From Amycolatopsis xylanica (GTDB taxonomy: Bacteria; Actinomycetota; Actinomycetes; Mycobacteriales; Pseudonocardiaceae), in contig NZ_FNON01000014.1 of NCBI RefSeq assembly GCF_900107045.1, positions 91,180-155,179 of the forward strand: a stretch of DNA of 64,000 nt, in the 5' to 3' direction. Of the stretch, positions 8,673 through 17,833 are shown piece by piece. Below the pieces are notes generated by a model. The model was not told the DNA's origin. It saw nothing but the letters and a program-made list of their open reading frames with translations, and did no database searches. The position numbers were made by a program, and so were the translations under genes. How positions within the stretch are numbered: position 1 is the first letter of the stretch; each line of letters begins with the position of its first letter.

Positions 8673-9460
8673 AACGCTGAGGCGAGGAGTTTCACTAAGG
8701 CTCCGAGGCGCTGGCGGTCCGGTTGGAGGGTCGGAATTCCCAGCTCGACCAGCGGCGCCGCGGTGACCGGGCCGACGCACGCGCAGACGACGTCACCGCG
8801 CAGGGCGTCCACAAGCGCATCCAACCGGCCCGAATCGCGCGCCAGGGTGAGCAGGTTCTTCGCCGCCGGAGCGCTGGTGAACGCCAATGCGCCCACCTCG
8901 CCCGCGAGAACGCCGTCGAGCAGCCGATGCGCGGGCGAAAGGTCCTCCGGCCAGAGCCAGCGGTACGGCTGGGCCTCGATGACCGAGGCGCCCGCGTCCA
9001 GCAGCTGCCCGGTGAACTCCGGCAGCGGGGCGCCGTGCAGCTGGACCGCCACCCGCGCGCCGGACACGCCGGTGGCGATCAGGCCCGAGAACAGCTCGGC
9101 GTTCGTCTCGGACGGGGCCGACCACTGCTCGGTCAGGCCGCGGCCGCGCACCGCGCCGACCGCCTTCGGGCCGCGCGCGAAGATCCGGGAGCGGCCCAGC
9201 ACCGGGACCAGGTCCATCCCCCAGCCGTCCGCCGCGCCGGTCCAGCCGCGGAAGCCCGCGCCGGTCGTGATGGCCGTGAAGTCGACGCCGGCCAGCACTT
9301 CGACGGTGGCGGCGCGCAACAGCGCGTCATCGGGCAGGGGGACGATGCGGATGGTCGGGGCGTGCCGGACCGTCGCGCCCTTGCGTTCGAGGGCGGCGAT
9401 GAACTCGTCCGCCCGGCGCTCGGCGGTGATGCCGATCGTGACCCCGGTGAGCTCAGCCAT
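8663..9460 (-). CDS. Uroporphyrinogen-III synthase-like (HemD family) protein
   Basis: 265 residues from ATG 9460. The fold markers of HemD are present: VTIGITAERRADEF at the N-terminus, FTSAPAAKNLL in the second half and VCACVGPVTAAPL near the end. The family closes the tetrapyrrole ring on the way to siroheme, haem and cobalamin. It is clearly homologous to the N-terminal part of the protein at 18580-19689 (shared ARGPKA, SESNAEL-like and VAVQLHG stretches) but lacks that protein's winged helix. It overlaps the upstream WYL regulator by 8 bp, so the two are coupled. Its substrate here is unproven; it may be a regulator-linked paralogue and not the main synthase. Confidence 0.78.
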   Translation of the reverse strand: MAELTGVTIGITAERRADEFIAALERKGATVRHAPTIRIVPLPDDALLRAATVEVLAGVDFTAITTGAGFRGWTGAADGWGMDLVPVLGRSRIFARGPKAVGAVRGRGLTEQWSAPSETNAELFSGLIATGVSGARVAVQLHGAPLPEFTGQLLDAGASVIEAQPYRWLWPEDLSPAHRLLDGVLAGEVGALAFTSAPAAKNLLTLARDSGRLDALVDALRGDVVCACVGPVTAAPLVELGIPTLQPDRQRLGALVKLLASALGS

Positions 9461-10424
9461 ACAACGCGCCCATCTCCCTGATCGCCCGCGCGACCTCGTC
9501 CCGTAACTCGGCGGGCTCCAACACTCGCAGATGCCCGCCGAAGCGCAGCAGCTCACCCAGCGCGGGCTCGCCTTTCTCGACCGGCAGGTCGACGAGCAGC
9601 CAGCCATCCGCGTCCGGCTCCCGCGAAGCCCGCGCCTCGCGGACCGCGCGTTCGCCGACCGCACCGCAGTAGAACCCGGCCAGCGCCTGCGCGCGCGGTG
9701 ACATGTGGACCAGTGCGACGCGCGGGAACATCCGGCGCTCGAACTGCTCGGACCATTCTCGCCAGGTCGAGGCCAGGTCGAAGTCGGCAGGACGCTCGAA
9801 CGGGTCCAGTTCTTCGACCTCGCGGATCCGTGACACGCGATACATGCGGTCGCTGCCCTCGCAGCGGCCCGCGAGGTACCAATTGCCCGCCTTGAGGATC
9901 AAGCCCAGCGGCATCACTGTGCGATCGACGACGCGCTGGCCCCACTTCTCGTAGCGGATGCGCAAAAGTTTGCTCTGCCAGACGGCTTCGGCGATCTCCG
10001 CCAGATGCGGCAGGCTTTCGATGCCGCGATGCCAGCCCGGAACGTCCAGGTAGAAACGCTCGGCGACCTTGCCTGCCCGGCTGCGCAACTCCGCGGGCAG
10101 CGCCGCGTAGAGCTTGAGCTGGGCGGCCGCGAGGACCGTGCCGAGGCCCAATTCGGCCGCCGCGACCGGCAGACCGGCCAGCGAAAGCGATTGCGCCTCC
10201 TCCTCGGTCATCCCGGTCAGGCGCGTGCGATAGCCGTCGACGAGCTGGTAGCCGCCGGTGCGGCCGCGGTCGGCGTAGACCGGCACACCGGAGGCGGACA
10301 GCGCGTCGATGTCGCGATAGATCGTGCGGACGGACACCTCGAGCTCCGCCGCCAGCTCGTCGGCGGTCATCCGGCCGCGGTTCTGCAACAGCAGAAGAAC
10401 CGAAAGCAGCCTGCTCGCTCGCAT
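9453..10424 (-). CDS. WYL-domain transcriptional regulator (YafY/DeoR type)
   Basis: 323 residues. An N-terminal helix-turn-helix (RLLSVLLLLQNRGRMTADEL, then LEVSVRTIYRDIDAL) is followed by a WYL sensor domain containing GNWYLAGRCEG and YRVSRI, and a WCX-like C-terminus. WYL proteins are actinobacterial regulators that sense nucleic acid or other ligands. It starts 62 bp from the divergent DUF3224 gene and overlaps the downstream HemD-like gene by 8 bp (its end TATGGCTGA contains that gene's ATG). It probably controls its own operon and the divergent gene. Confidence 0.88.
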   Translation of the reverse strand: MRASRLLSVLLLLQNRGRMTADELAAELEVSVRTIYRDIDALSASGVPVYADRGRTGGYQLVDGYRTRLTGMTEEEAQSLSLAGLPVAAAELGLGTVLAAAQLKLYAALPAELRSRAGKVAERFYLDVPGWHRGIESLPHLAEIAEAVWQSKLLRIRYEKWGQRVVDRTVMPLGLILKAGNWYLAGRCEGSDRMYRVSRIREVEELDPFERPADFDLASTWREWSEQFERRMFPRVALVHMSPRAQALAGFYCGAVGERAVREARASREPDADGWLLVDLPVEKGEPALGELLRFGGHLRVLEPAELRDEVARAIREMGALYG

Positions 10425-10486
10425 GGGCTCATTCTGGCAGTAAAACCTGACACAAGCTGACAGGTATGCCCGGCACAGTGATCCGC

Positions 10487-10882
10487 ATGAACACTTTCAC
10501 CCCGAAGAACTGGGACGAAAAGATCGTCAGCGGGACCGAAGGCGCGCCGCGGGTGGCGCACGCGCATGTCACGTTCGCCTACACGGGCGTCATCGAAGGC
10601 GAATCCGTGTGCGACTACCTGCTCTTCTATCCCGGCGAAGGCTTCGACGGCCGCGGCACCACCTCGCCAGGCCTCGAGCGCATCGAAGGCTCAGTGGACG
10701 GTCGCAAAGGCAGCTTCGTCATCCGGCACGAGGTAGGTTTCGACCTCGAAGGCGTCCACGGCAGCTGGACGGTCGTGCCCGGCTCCGGCACCGGCGAGCT
10801 CGCCGGGCTGAGCGGCGGCGGCGAGGCGTCCGGCTCGATGGGGTCGCAGACGATGTCCTACACGTTCGAGTACTCGCTGTAG
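10487..10882 (+). CDS. DUF3224 domain protein
   Basis: About 131 residues from ATG 10487; an earlier in-frame ATG at 10466 would add seven residues. The sequence matches the DUF3224 pattern: start with a short strand, YTGVIEGESVCDYLLFY, then a glycine-rich end (GTGELAGLSGGGEASG). These small beta-barrel proteins (allene-oxide-cyclase-like fold) have no settled function. They are often found next to YafY/WYL regulators, as here, and are then probably the regulated gene. Confidence 0.8.
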   Translation: MNTFTPKNWDEKIVSGTEGAPRVAHAHVTFAYTGVIEGESVCDYLLFYPGEGFDGRGTTSPGLERIEGSVDGRKGSFVIRHEVGFDLEGVHGSWTVVPGSGTGELAGLSGGGEASGSMGSQTMSYTFEYSL

Positions 10883-10930
10883 GTCGTGTTTCTCGGATCT
10901 GGTGCGTGAGAGTCCTAGGGAGTCATCGAA

Positions 10931-12052
10931 GTGCTGGAAGTGGATCGCGCGCAGGTGATGGCGTACCGGATCGCGGTGCAGGGCCTGCACCGCGAGGAGA
11001 AGGACGCGGCGAAGCTGGCCGTGTTCGACCTCGGCGTGCAGGACAGCAGCCGCGACACGGCGGTGCACGCGCTCGTCGCGCGGCTCGCGGCGCCGATCAC
11101 CGGCGAGGCGTTCACTCAGGACGAGCGGTTCGCGCTGGTGTGGTCGCACCGCGGCGCCCAGCACTTCCATCGCCGCGAGGACCTGCCCGAGCTGACGCGG
11201 TCGCTCGTGCCGATCGACGAGGCCGACGCGATGGCCCGCATGGGCTGGAACCGCAAGATGGTCGAGGCGGCGGCGATCCCGGCCGTGGAGACGCTGTTCA
11301 TCGCCGCCCGCGCGATGCGCAAGGCCATCCCGAAGCCCACGTCGAAAGGCGACGCGAGCACGGCCGTCACCAAGCTGATCCCGGAAGGCCTCACCTACTA
11401 CTGCCGTGGCTGCCAGGTCGTGCACATCCTGGAGCAGCTGTTCCGCGTCTCCTCACTGCACGGCGGCATCCGCCTGGAGCCGGACGCGACACCCGCCGTG
11501 CTCGCGCCGCTCGAAGGCCGCAAGCCGGTCAGCACCAAACCGGACCTCGCGGCGGCGACCGCCGTCGTGCGCCGGTACCTGCACGTCAACGGGCCGGGCA
11601 CGCGCGGGGACGCGGCCGGGTTCGCCGGGACGACCGCGGGCACGGTCAAGCACACCTGGCCGGACGACCTGGCCGAGGTCCGGGTGGAGGGCAAGCCCGC
11701 GTTCCTGCCCCAGGAACGGGTTTCCGAGCTGGAGAACCCTCCGGAGCCGGACCTCGTGCGGCTGCTGCCGTCCTGGGACCCGCTGCTGCAGGCCCGCGAC
11801 CGCGCGATCCTGGTGCCGGATCGCGCGCGGCAGAAAGAGGTCTGGCGGATGCTCGGCAACCCCGGCGTCGTGCTGGCCGACGGCGAGATCGCGGGCATCT
11901 GGCGTGCGAAGGCGGTAGGGCGGAAGCGTCTCGACTTCGACATCAGTCCTTTTGAGGCACTCCCGCCCGCCGCACGCGCCGCCGCGGGTGACGAGGCCGA
12001 GCGGATCGCGACCGCCCGCGGTTTCGCGGAGGTGCGAGTCACCTGGTCGTGA
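10931..12052 (+). CDS. AlkZ-like winged-helix DNA-binding protein (HTH_42 family)
   Basis: 373 residues from an apparent GTG/ATG region at 10931. The sequence resembles the winged-helix family once called DUF1006 or HTH_42, which includes the DNA interstrand-crosslink glycosylase AlkZ/YcaQ. Visible are an N-terminal RAQVMAYRIAVQGL, a central winged-helix part (VVRRYLHVNGPGTRGDAAGF) and a LLPSWDPLLQARDRAI segment typical of the family. I could not identify the catalytic QxQ/QxD residues of true glycosylases with confidence, so repair activity is an inference. The last codons TGG-TCG-TGA are part of the palindrome at 12045. Confidence 0.8.
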   Translation: MLEVDRAQVMAYRIAVQGLHREEKDAAKLAVFDLGVQDSSRDTAVHALVARLAAPITGEAFTQDERFALVWSHRGAQHFHRREDLPELTRSLVPIDEADAMARMGWNRKMVEAAAIPAVETLFIAARAMRKAIPKPTSKGDASTAVTKLIPEGLTYYCRGCQVVHILEQLFRVSSLHGGIRLEPDATPAVLAPLEGRKPVSTKPDLAAATAVVRRYLHVNGPGTRGDAAGFAGTTAGTVKHTWPDDLAEVRVEGKPAFLPQERVSELENPPEPDLVRLLPSWDPLLQARDRAILVPDRARQKEVWRMLGNPGVVLADGEIAGIWRAKAVGRKRLDFDISPFEALPPAARAAAGDEAERIATARGFAEVRVTWS

Positions 12053-12092
12053 GTGTTTAGGCCGGTTAGAACCGGCCGGAACACTCACGACC
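12045..12092. repeat. 48-bp palindrome, copy 2 (identical to copy at 62574)
   Basis: Arms GGTCGTGAGTGTT (12045-12057) and its reverse complement (12080-12092) flank a palindromic core with CCGGTTAGAACCGG. The left arm supplies the final Trp-Ser and TGA stop of the preceding gene. It is base-for-base identical over 48 bp to 62574-62621. It also forms the left border of the larger block that ends with a half copy at 12300-12324. Confidence 0.9.
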
Positions 12093-12327
12093 CCCAGTAC
12101 CACAAGTCAAGCAAGTTGACTGAGGTGGATTAGAGGCGTTGAACGCCCCATTTCCTCCTCAGTCAACTTGCCTGACCTCGCAAGCAGATGGCTAGCCGCG
12201 GCGAACGGAAGAATCTGGCCGCACAATGTCCAGATTCGTCCACTCGCGAACATCAACTCGCCCACCAGACCACGCCACGTCTGACTTTCCAGCCAAGAGA
12301 ACCGGCCGAAACACTCACGACCCGAAC
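12093..12327. repeat. Palindrome-bounded non-coding element, copy A
   Basis: 235 bp without a supportable gene. Three structures are visible. First, a hairpin with 20-bp arms and one mismatch (12106-12125 with 12157-12176, carrying AAGTTGACTGAGG). Second, a short hairpin GAATCTGG...CCAGATTC (about 12193-12219). Third, a right-half copy of the 48-bp palindrome (12300-12324). Read on the opposite strand, the same order of parts recurs at 37562-38007 at an estimated 85% identity. A short open frame starts at the shared ATGGCTAGCCGC, but differences between copies do not favour silent positions, so I treat it as non-coding. Confidence 0.8.
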
Positions 12328-13464
12328 CTAAAAGGCGGTCAGCCCGTCCGGCGTCCCCAGGCCGGTCGGCGCGTCATACCCGGGCTTCGCGACGCACAAG
12401 TAGTCGCCACCGCATTTGGCGCCGTCCAGCCGCGGGTCGTTGTTGCCGGTCACAACGTCGAAGAAGCCCGTGCGGCCGTAGAGGTCGCCCGGCTTGCCGA
12501 GATGCCCGGTCCGGCCGTAGAGCCCGGCGACGAACGGCGCCGACGCGCTGGTGCCGTCGACGGTGATCCAGCCGCCCACGTCGGTGCTGTAGAGCGCGAG
12601 CGTCTCCGCGACCGCGGCGACATCCGCCACGGTCCGCTTGCCGCAGTTCTTGTCCTTCTGCCACCGCGGTTTCGCGACATACGCCGAGCAAGCGCTGCCG
12701 CTGCCCTGCCACACGGTCTCGGACCAGCCGCGAGGCGAGCCTTCGTCACGCGCGAGCGTGGTCCCGCCGACGGCCACGACCGAACTCAGCACCGCCGGGA
12801 AGCTCGCCGCGGTGAACCCGTTGTCGCCAGAAGCCGCGACGATCGTCGCGCCCTCGTGCACGTAGCTCTTCCCGAGCGCGATCGCGGCGCCGGTTTCCCG
12901 GGCGCCGTAGCTGTTCGACACGACCTTCGCGCCGAGGCGCACTGCCGTCTCCTCGGTCGCCGCCATGTTGTCCAGCCGCGGGTCGTCCGCCTCGACCACC
13001 AAGATCCGGCAAGCCGGGCAGGCCGCCGACACCATCGAGACGTCCAAGGTCGACTCGATCGCCCAGCCGATCTCGAAGGCGGGCAGTGGCCCGGCGTCGC
13101 CGCGCTGGTTGACCTTGCGGAAGCAGCCGTTCGCGGTCGTGCACGCGGGCAGGCCGAACTGCGCGCGATAGGTGTTGAGATCCGACTCCAGATTCGGCGC
13201 GTCGTACGCGATCGAGATCGCGACCACCGTGTCGGCGCCCGCGCCGGCGGGAAGCCGGTACGCCGCCGCGAGATCGGAGGCTCCCCAGCCGGACGGCACG
13301 TCGGCGAGACCGCGCACGGCAGGCTTGTACGAGGTCAAGCAGCGCACGTAACCCGGCTTGTCGTCGGGACACGCCGCACGCGGGCCCGGCGCGGCCGTCG
13401 CCGTGCCCGCCACCGCCGACAGCCCCGCGATCGCCGTGAGGACCGCGCAAAGAACACGTTTCAT
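12328..13464 (-). CDS. Secreted sedolisin-type (S53) serine protease
   Basis: 378 residues from ATG 13464, preceded by AGGGGGAATC as ribosome site. A signal peptide covers about residues 1-25 (hydrophobic core, then TATAAP). Catalytic set of sedolisins: Glu137 and Asp141 in AIESTLDV, oxyanion Asp214 in ASGDNG, and nucleophile Ser306 in DGTSASAP. Sedolisins are acid-active secreted endopeptidases. There is little room for the usual long pro-domain, so this is a short member of the family. It starts 14 bp after the stop of the upstream secreted protein and is probably co-transcribed with it. Confidence 0.87.
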   Translation of the reverse strand: MKRVLCAVLTAIAGLSAVAGTATAAPGPRAACPDDKPGYVRCLTSYKPAVRGLADVPSGWGASDLAAAYRLPAGAGADTVVAISIAYDAPNLESDLNTYRAQFGLPACTTANGCFRKVNQRGDAGPLPAFEIGWAIESTLDVSMVSAACPACRILVVEADDPRLDNMAATEETAVRLGAKVVSNSYGARETGAAIALGKSYVHEGATIVAASGDNGFTAASFPAVLSSVVAVGGTTLARDEGSPRGWSETVWQGSGSACSAYVAKPRWQKDKNCGKRTVADVAAVAETLALYSTDVGGWITVDGTSASAPFVAGLYGRTGHLGKPGDLYGRTGFFDVVTGNNDPRLDGAKCGGDYLCVAKPGYDAPTGLGTPDGLTAF

Positions 13465-13478
13465 GATTCCCCCTGGTT

Positions 13479-15635
13479 TCAGCGCACGACCTGGAACGCG
13501 CGCGTGATCGTTTCGGTGATGGCGCCGCCCGCCGCGTCCCGCGCGGTCACCCGGAGCGTGACGAACCCGCCCGCGAAGCCCGGGAAACTCGCGGTGAAAG
13601 CGGCGCGGAACTTCCCGTCGCCCTGCCCGGTCGTGGCCGCGTCCGCCCAGGTCGCCCCGTCGTCGAGGGAGAACTGTGCGGTCACGTCCGTGATCGGGCT
13701 CGCGGCGGCCTGCTGCAGATGCCCGACCGTGAGGTCGACGTATTGCGGTCCGCCGAAGGTGAATCCGCTCGGGGTCAGCTCCCCGACCGAATAGCCCAGC
13801 GTCAGCAACGGTTCCACCGCGCATGCCCGGTCCTGCGTGCCTCGGGCGCAGACGAACGCGCCAGGCAGCGTCGCGCCGTCGACGTGCTGCGACTTCCACG
13901 TCCATTCGGTGTGCGAGGCCGTGGAGAGCCGGTACATCGGCCCGGTGCGGCTCGCGTCGAGGCTGAGCTTGAACGTCGACGGCTTCGGGTCCACGGCCTG
14001 ATCGATCGTCACACCCGCCGAACTCCCCGGGCCACCTTCGGCGATCGTCGCGCCGTCCTGAGTCAGCACGTACTTGCCCGTGATGGTGTCCCGCGGCTCG
14101 CCGAAGAAGCCGGAGCCGGTGTGCCCGAGCTGGTTGTCGCCGAACGGGATGATGTCGACCTTCAGCTGGTCGCCCTTGCGCAGCGCGGGCGGGACCGTTC
14201 GCACCGAGCTGTCATCGGGCGCGACGAGACTGGCCGCGCCGGTCGGATGCAATGGGTACTTGTTCCAGTCCTCGGTGACCGTTTGACCCGCGGTGTAGTA
14301 ATGGCTCCGCTCATCCACGATGCCGCGCTCATTCGGATAGCCGCCCGACGATTCCTGGTACTTGGCGAGAAAGCCGAACCAGCGCAGATCGGGCGCCGCC
14401 GAGACGTATTCGGTCTGCCTGGCCGGGAGCACGATCGTCTGGGTCGGCCCGCCACCGCCCTCCTTCTGGAAGGCGAACGTCGGCGCGCGCAGCCGCAGGC
14501 CGACCGTCTGGTAGTCCGAGTAATACGTGGCCTTGACGGTCGTGAAGTCCTTGTCCGTGACGACATAACGCTGCTGCGGGATGTACCCGTGCGTCGGTTT
14601 CATCAGGTAGTACTCGTACGCGGGACCCGGCGGCGAGACGAGCCTGGTCTGCGCGTAGCTCTGCAGCTCGCCGATCTTGACCGGCTTCAGCGAGGGCGAG
14701 ACCCACACCGGGACGCCCGGCGAGGTGTCCATGCCCAACGACGAGCCTGGGCCGATCTTCGCCGCGCGCCGGTAGAAGAAGCCGTTGTTGGACAGCAGCG
14801 ACGGCCGGGGCGTCACCCATTCGACCTTGCTGGTCGCCTTCGACGCGTCCATCCGGACGGTCAGGTCCCTGGCGACGGTGAACTCGGGCTGGGCGACGAC
14901 GTAGTCCCCGGTTTCGTTGTTCTCAGGGTCGCTGGTGAAGTGGATCGCCAGCGCGCTGTAGTGGCCTTCGGGCACGCTGAACCGCACTTCGCCGTTCTCG
15001 AAACGGCCGCGCTCTTCGTTGTAGTCGAGCAGATCGGCGTTGTCGACGTTGTAGAGGAACACCGAAGTGCCGTTCGCGGGCTTGCCATCCGGACCGTTCG
15101 CGGCGAACGTGAGCGTCCGCATCACCGAAGCCGGCTTCGCCTTGGGCTCCGCCGCACCAGGCAGGCGCAGCGCGCCCGCCGCGAACAGGCCTTGCCCGCC
15201 GAAACTGCCGCGTGCCTTGTCTTCGGCGTATTGCTTGGCCAGCGCGGTGCCGAACGCCTTGGCCGCGTCGGCGTCCATGCTCGCCCGGCCTTCGACCGGC
15301 ACGCGCCCGTCTCGCTCGGCCTTGGCCAGCGCGTGGACGTCGAACAGCTTCATGTCCAGGCCGTTCCCGAGATACGGCAACGCGGTCGCCGGGATCTCGA
15401 ACGACTTCCCGCCGAGCTTGAGATGCACGAACGAGCGGGCGATGCCCCGCTCGGCCACCGGTCTGACCTCGGTGAACTCGGTCCCGTCCGGCGCGGTGTG
15501 GATCACCACCCGGTCGCCGGTGACCAGCAGGACGGTGTCCGAGGTCGGTATGTCGGATTGAGCGACCGCGGGCTGCGCCACGCACATGGCGGCACCCGCG
15601 ATGATCACGGAAAGAACGGACAACTGCTTACGCAC
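13479..15635 (-). CDS. Secreted protein resembling subtilisin flanking domains, paralogue 1
   Basis: 718 residues from a GTG with GGGAGGTTTGA upstream. Signal peptide about 1-25 ending in AVAQ. Residues about 32-110 resemble the N-terminal region of long actinobacterial S8 proteases (DTVLLVTGDRVVI, then PATALPYLGNGLDMKLFDV). After about residue 150 come beta-rich stretches like those that follow the protease domain in those enzymes (SVFLYNVDNADLLDY, VPEGHYSALAIHF). No Asp/His/Ser subtilisin motifs are visible between them. Paralogue of 15743-17833, sharing AKQYAEDKARGSFGGQGLF-type stretches. It lies upstream of the S53 protease gene. Function unknown; a substrate- or protease-binding role is speculation. 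Confidence 0.78.
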   Translation of the reverse strand: MRKQLSVLSVIIAGAAMCVAQPAVAQSDIPTSDTVLLVTGDRVVIHTAPDGTEFTEVRPVAERGIARSFVHLKLGGKSFEIPATALPYLGNGLDMKLFDVHALAKAERDGRVPVEGRASMDADAAKAFGTALAKQYAEDKARGSFGGQGLFAAGALRLPGAAEPKAKPASVMRTLTFAANGPDGKPANGTSVFLYNVDNADLLDYNEERGRFENGEVRFSVPEGHYSALAIHFTSDPENNETGDYVVAQPEFTVARDLTVRMDASKATSKVEWVTPRPSLLSNNGFFYRRAAKIGPGSSLGMDTSPGVPVWVSPSLKPVKIGELQSYAQTRLVSPPGPAYEYYLMKPTHGYIPQQRYVVTDKDFTTVKATYYSDYQTVGLRLRAPTFAFQKEGGGGPTQTIVLPARQTEYVSAAPDLRWFGFLAKYQESSGGYPNERGIVDERSHYYTAGQTVTEDWNKYPLHPTGAASLVAPDDSSVRTVPPALRKGDQLKVDIIPFGDNQLGHTGSGFFGEPRDTITGKYVLTQDGATIAEGGPGSSAGVTIDQAVDPKPSTFKLSLDASRTGPMYRLSTASHTEWTWKSQHVDGATLPGAFVCARGTQDRACAVEPLLTLGYSVGELTPSGFTFGGPQYVDLTVGHLQQAAASPITDVTAQFSLDDGATWADAATTGQGDGKFRAAFTASFPGFAGGFVTLRVTARDAAGGAITETITRAFQVVR

Positions 15636-15742
15636 TCAAACCTCCCAGTGTGAGTCAGCAACAAGACTCACGTTTGGCGCACTAAGAGCGTTGCTTGACA
15701 ACGAGAATTGGCCCGTTCGGCCCAGACCGTTCCGGACGGCCG

Positions 15743-17833
15743 CTAGGACAGCACCTTGTAAGCGCGCGTGATCGTCTCCGCGATCGCCGCACCGGCCGCG
15801 TCGGAAGCGATCACCTTCAGCGATACGTAACCGCCGTCGAAGCCGGGGAACGACGCCGCGAAGGCCGCGGTGAACCTGCCGTCGCCGCGCGCGGTGGTCG
15901 TCGCGTCCTGCCAGGTCGCCCCGTCGTCGAGCGAGAACTGGACGGTCGCGCCCGTGATCGGGCTCGCCGCGGCCGACTGCAGGTGCCCGACGGTCAGCTC
16001 GAGGCTCTGCGGACCGTTCTGCGCCCGGCCGCCGACACCGAGCCCGCCGACCGCGTACCCCAGCGTCAGCAACGGTTCCGCCGCGCACGCGCGGCTCGGC
16101 GGCTGCCCCTTCGGGAAGGTGCAGACGAGCGACCCGGGCAGCGTCGCGCCCTCGACGTGCTTCGACGGCCACGTCCATTCGGTACGGGTCTCCGTGGAAA
16201 GCGCGTAGTTCGGGCCAAATCGATAGGCATCGAGTTCGAACTTGAGTGTCGACGGCGTGGGATCGAGATTCTGTTCGAGCCGCAGATCGGAGCCGCGCGC
16301 GGCGTTCCCTTCGACGATCGTCGTGCCGTCGCGCGTCAGCCGGTACGACCCGCCGATCCCATCGCGGGACTCGCCGTGGAAGCCCATCCCGGTGTGCCCG
16401 GGCTGGTTGTCGCTGAACGGCGTGAGCGCGAGCCGGAGCAGGTCGCCGTCCCTGGTCACCGGCGCGACCGTGAAGTTCGAGCTGTCGTCGACCAGGCTGA
16501 ACGCGCCCGCCGGGTGCAACGGGAACTTGTTCCAGTCCTCGGTCAGCGTCTGCCCGGCGCGGTAGTGGTGCCAGGACTCGCGCTGCCCGCCGTACCAGGC
16601 CTCGAATCCGCCGGCGCCGGTCACGCTGTACTTGGCGAGCCCGCCGAACCAGCCGAGATCGGTCCCCGTCGAAACGTATTCGGTCTGTTTCCTCGGCAGC
16701 GTGATCGGGTGGCTGCCCCCGCTGCCGCTCTCCTGGAACGAGTACATCCCGGCGCGCTGCCGGATCCCGGTCAGGCCGAATTCCGAGTAGTAAGCGGCAT
16801 TCACGGTCGCGAGTTCACTCGCCTTGACCACGTATCGCTGCTGCGGAATGACCCCGATGGCGGCCTTCTGCAGCTGATACTCGTACGGCACACCAGGCGC
16901 GGGCGCGGAGATCAACCGGGTGTGCGGATACGTCTGGAGCTCCCCGACGCGCACGGGCCGCGCGCTCGGCGCGACCCAGATCGGCGCCGGCCCCGCGCTC
17001 ACGTCGACGACCTGGCTCGTGCCGACCTTCGCGGCCCGGCGGAGGTAGAACCCGTTGTCGGCCAGCAGCGACGGCCGCGGTGTCACCCAGTCGACCTTGC
17101 TGGTCGCGCGCGGCGCGTCGACGCGAACGGTCGTATCGGCATCGACGGCGAATTCGGGATGGCTCACGAATCGGACGCCGGTGACGTTGTTGTCGGCGTC
17201 AGTGCTGATGAACAGGCCCAAGGCGCTGTAGTGCCCGTCAGGCGCGCTGAACTTCGCGGTGCCGCCCTCGAAGTAGTTGACCTGCTCGTCGAAGTCGAGC
17301 AGCCCGGCGTTGTCGACGTTGTAGAGGAACGCGACACCCTCGTTCGCGGGCTTGCCGTCGGGCCCCTGCGCGTCGAGGGAGACCGTTCGCATCGGAGACC
17401 TGACCGCGACGCGTTTCGGCGCCTTGCCTGCGAACAGGCCCTGCCCGCCGAAGCTCCCACGCGCGCGGTCCTCGGCGTACTGCTTCGCGAGCGCCTTGCC
17501 GAACTCCTTGGCGGCCTGGCCATCGGTCACCTTGGGCCGCGCGTGGATGTCGAAGTCGGCGAGGTTCAGGCCGCGGCCGAGATACGGCAGCGCGGTCGCG
17601 GGCACCTCGAACGCCCTGCCCCCGAGCCGCAGGTGGACGAGCGTGGCGGCGACCCCCTTGGCGGCCGCGGGCCGCACCTCGACGAGTTCCCTGCCGTCTG
17701 GCGCCGTGCGGAGGACGACCTCGTCACCGGTCGGCAGCAGGACCGTGTCCGAGGCCTCGCCGGGATCCGCGATCGCCGTCGAGGCCGCGACCACGGCGAT
17801 CCCCACGGTGAGCAGGGACAAAAGTTTTCGCAC
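15743..17833 (-). CDS. Secreted protein resembling subtilisin flanking domains, paralogue 2
   Basis: 696 residues from a GTG at 17833, with GGAGGAGCCA as ribosome site. Signal peptide about 1-22. It has the same order of parts as the neighbouring paralogue: SDTVLLPTGDEVVL, PATALPYLGRGLN, KQYAEDRARGSFGGQGLFAG, VDWVTPRPSLLADNGF, and a C-terminal beta domain with VQFSLDDGATWQDA. No protease catalytic motif is seen. A TATATA sequence upstream (about 17865) may be a -10 box. Tandem duplication with divergence is the simplest origin. First gene of a likely three-gene set ending in the S53 protease. Confidence 0.78.
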   Translation of the reverse strand: MRKLLSLLTVGIAVVAASTAIADPGEASDTVLLPTGDEVVLRTAPDGRELVEVRPAAAKGVAATLVHLRLGGRAFEVPATALPYLGRGLNLADFDIHARPKVTDGQAAKEFGKALAKQYAEDRARGSFGGQGLFAGKAPKRVAVRSPMRTVSLDAQGPDGKPANEGVAFLYNVDNAGLLDFDEQVNYFEGGTAKFSAPDGHYSALGLFISTDADNNVTGVRFVSHPEFAVDADTTVRVDAPRATSKVDWVTPRPSLLADNGFYLRRAAKVGTSQVVDVSAGPAPIWVAPSARPVRVGELQTYPHTRLISAPAPGVPYEYQLQKAAIGVIPQQRYVVKASELATVNAAYYSEFGLTGIRQRAGMYSFQESGSGGSHPITLPRKQTEYVSTGTDLGWFGGLAKYSVTGAGGFEAWYGGQRESWHHYRAGQTLTEDWNKFPLHPAGAFSLVDDSSNFTVAPVTRDGDLLRLALTPFSDNQPGHTGMGFHGESRDGIGGSYRLTRDGTTIVEGNAARGSDLRLEQNLDPTPSTLKFELDAYRFGPNYALSTETRTEWTWPSKHVEGATLPGSLVCTFPKGQPPSRACAAEPLLTLGYAVGGLGVGGRAQNGPQSLELTVGHLQSAAASPITGATVQFSLDDGATWQDATTTARGDGRFTAAFAASFPGFDGGYVSLKVIASDAAGAAIAETITRAYKVLS

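Noticed and set aside
12045..12324. Insertion sequence
   Set aside because: No transposase frame within or near; it could at most be a non-autonomous element.
12178..12330. Short frame starting MASRGERK in the repeat, also present at 37864 and weakly near 46100
   Set aside because: Between the two main copies I count about eight amino-acid-changing and two silent differences over 45 codons, and the third copy lacks the start; this is not how a conserved protein evolves. The shared frame follows from the hairpin sequence.
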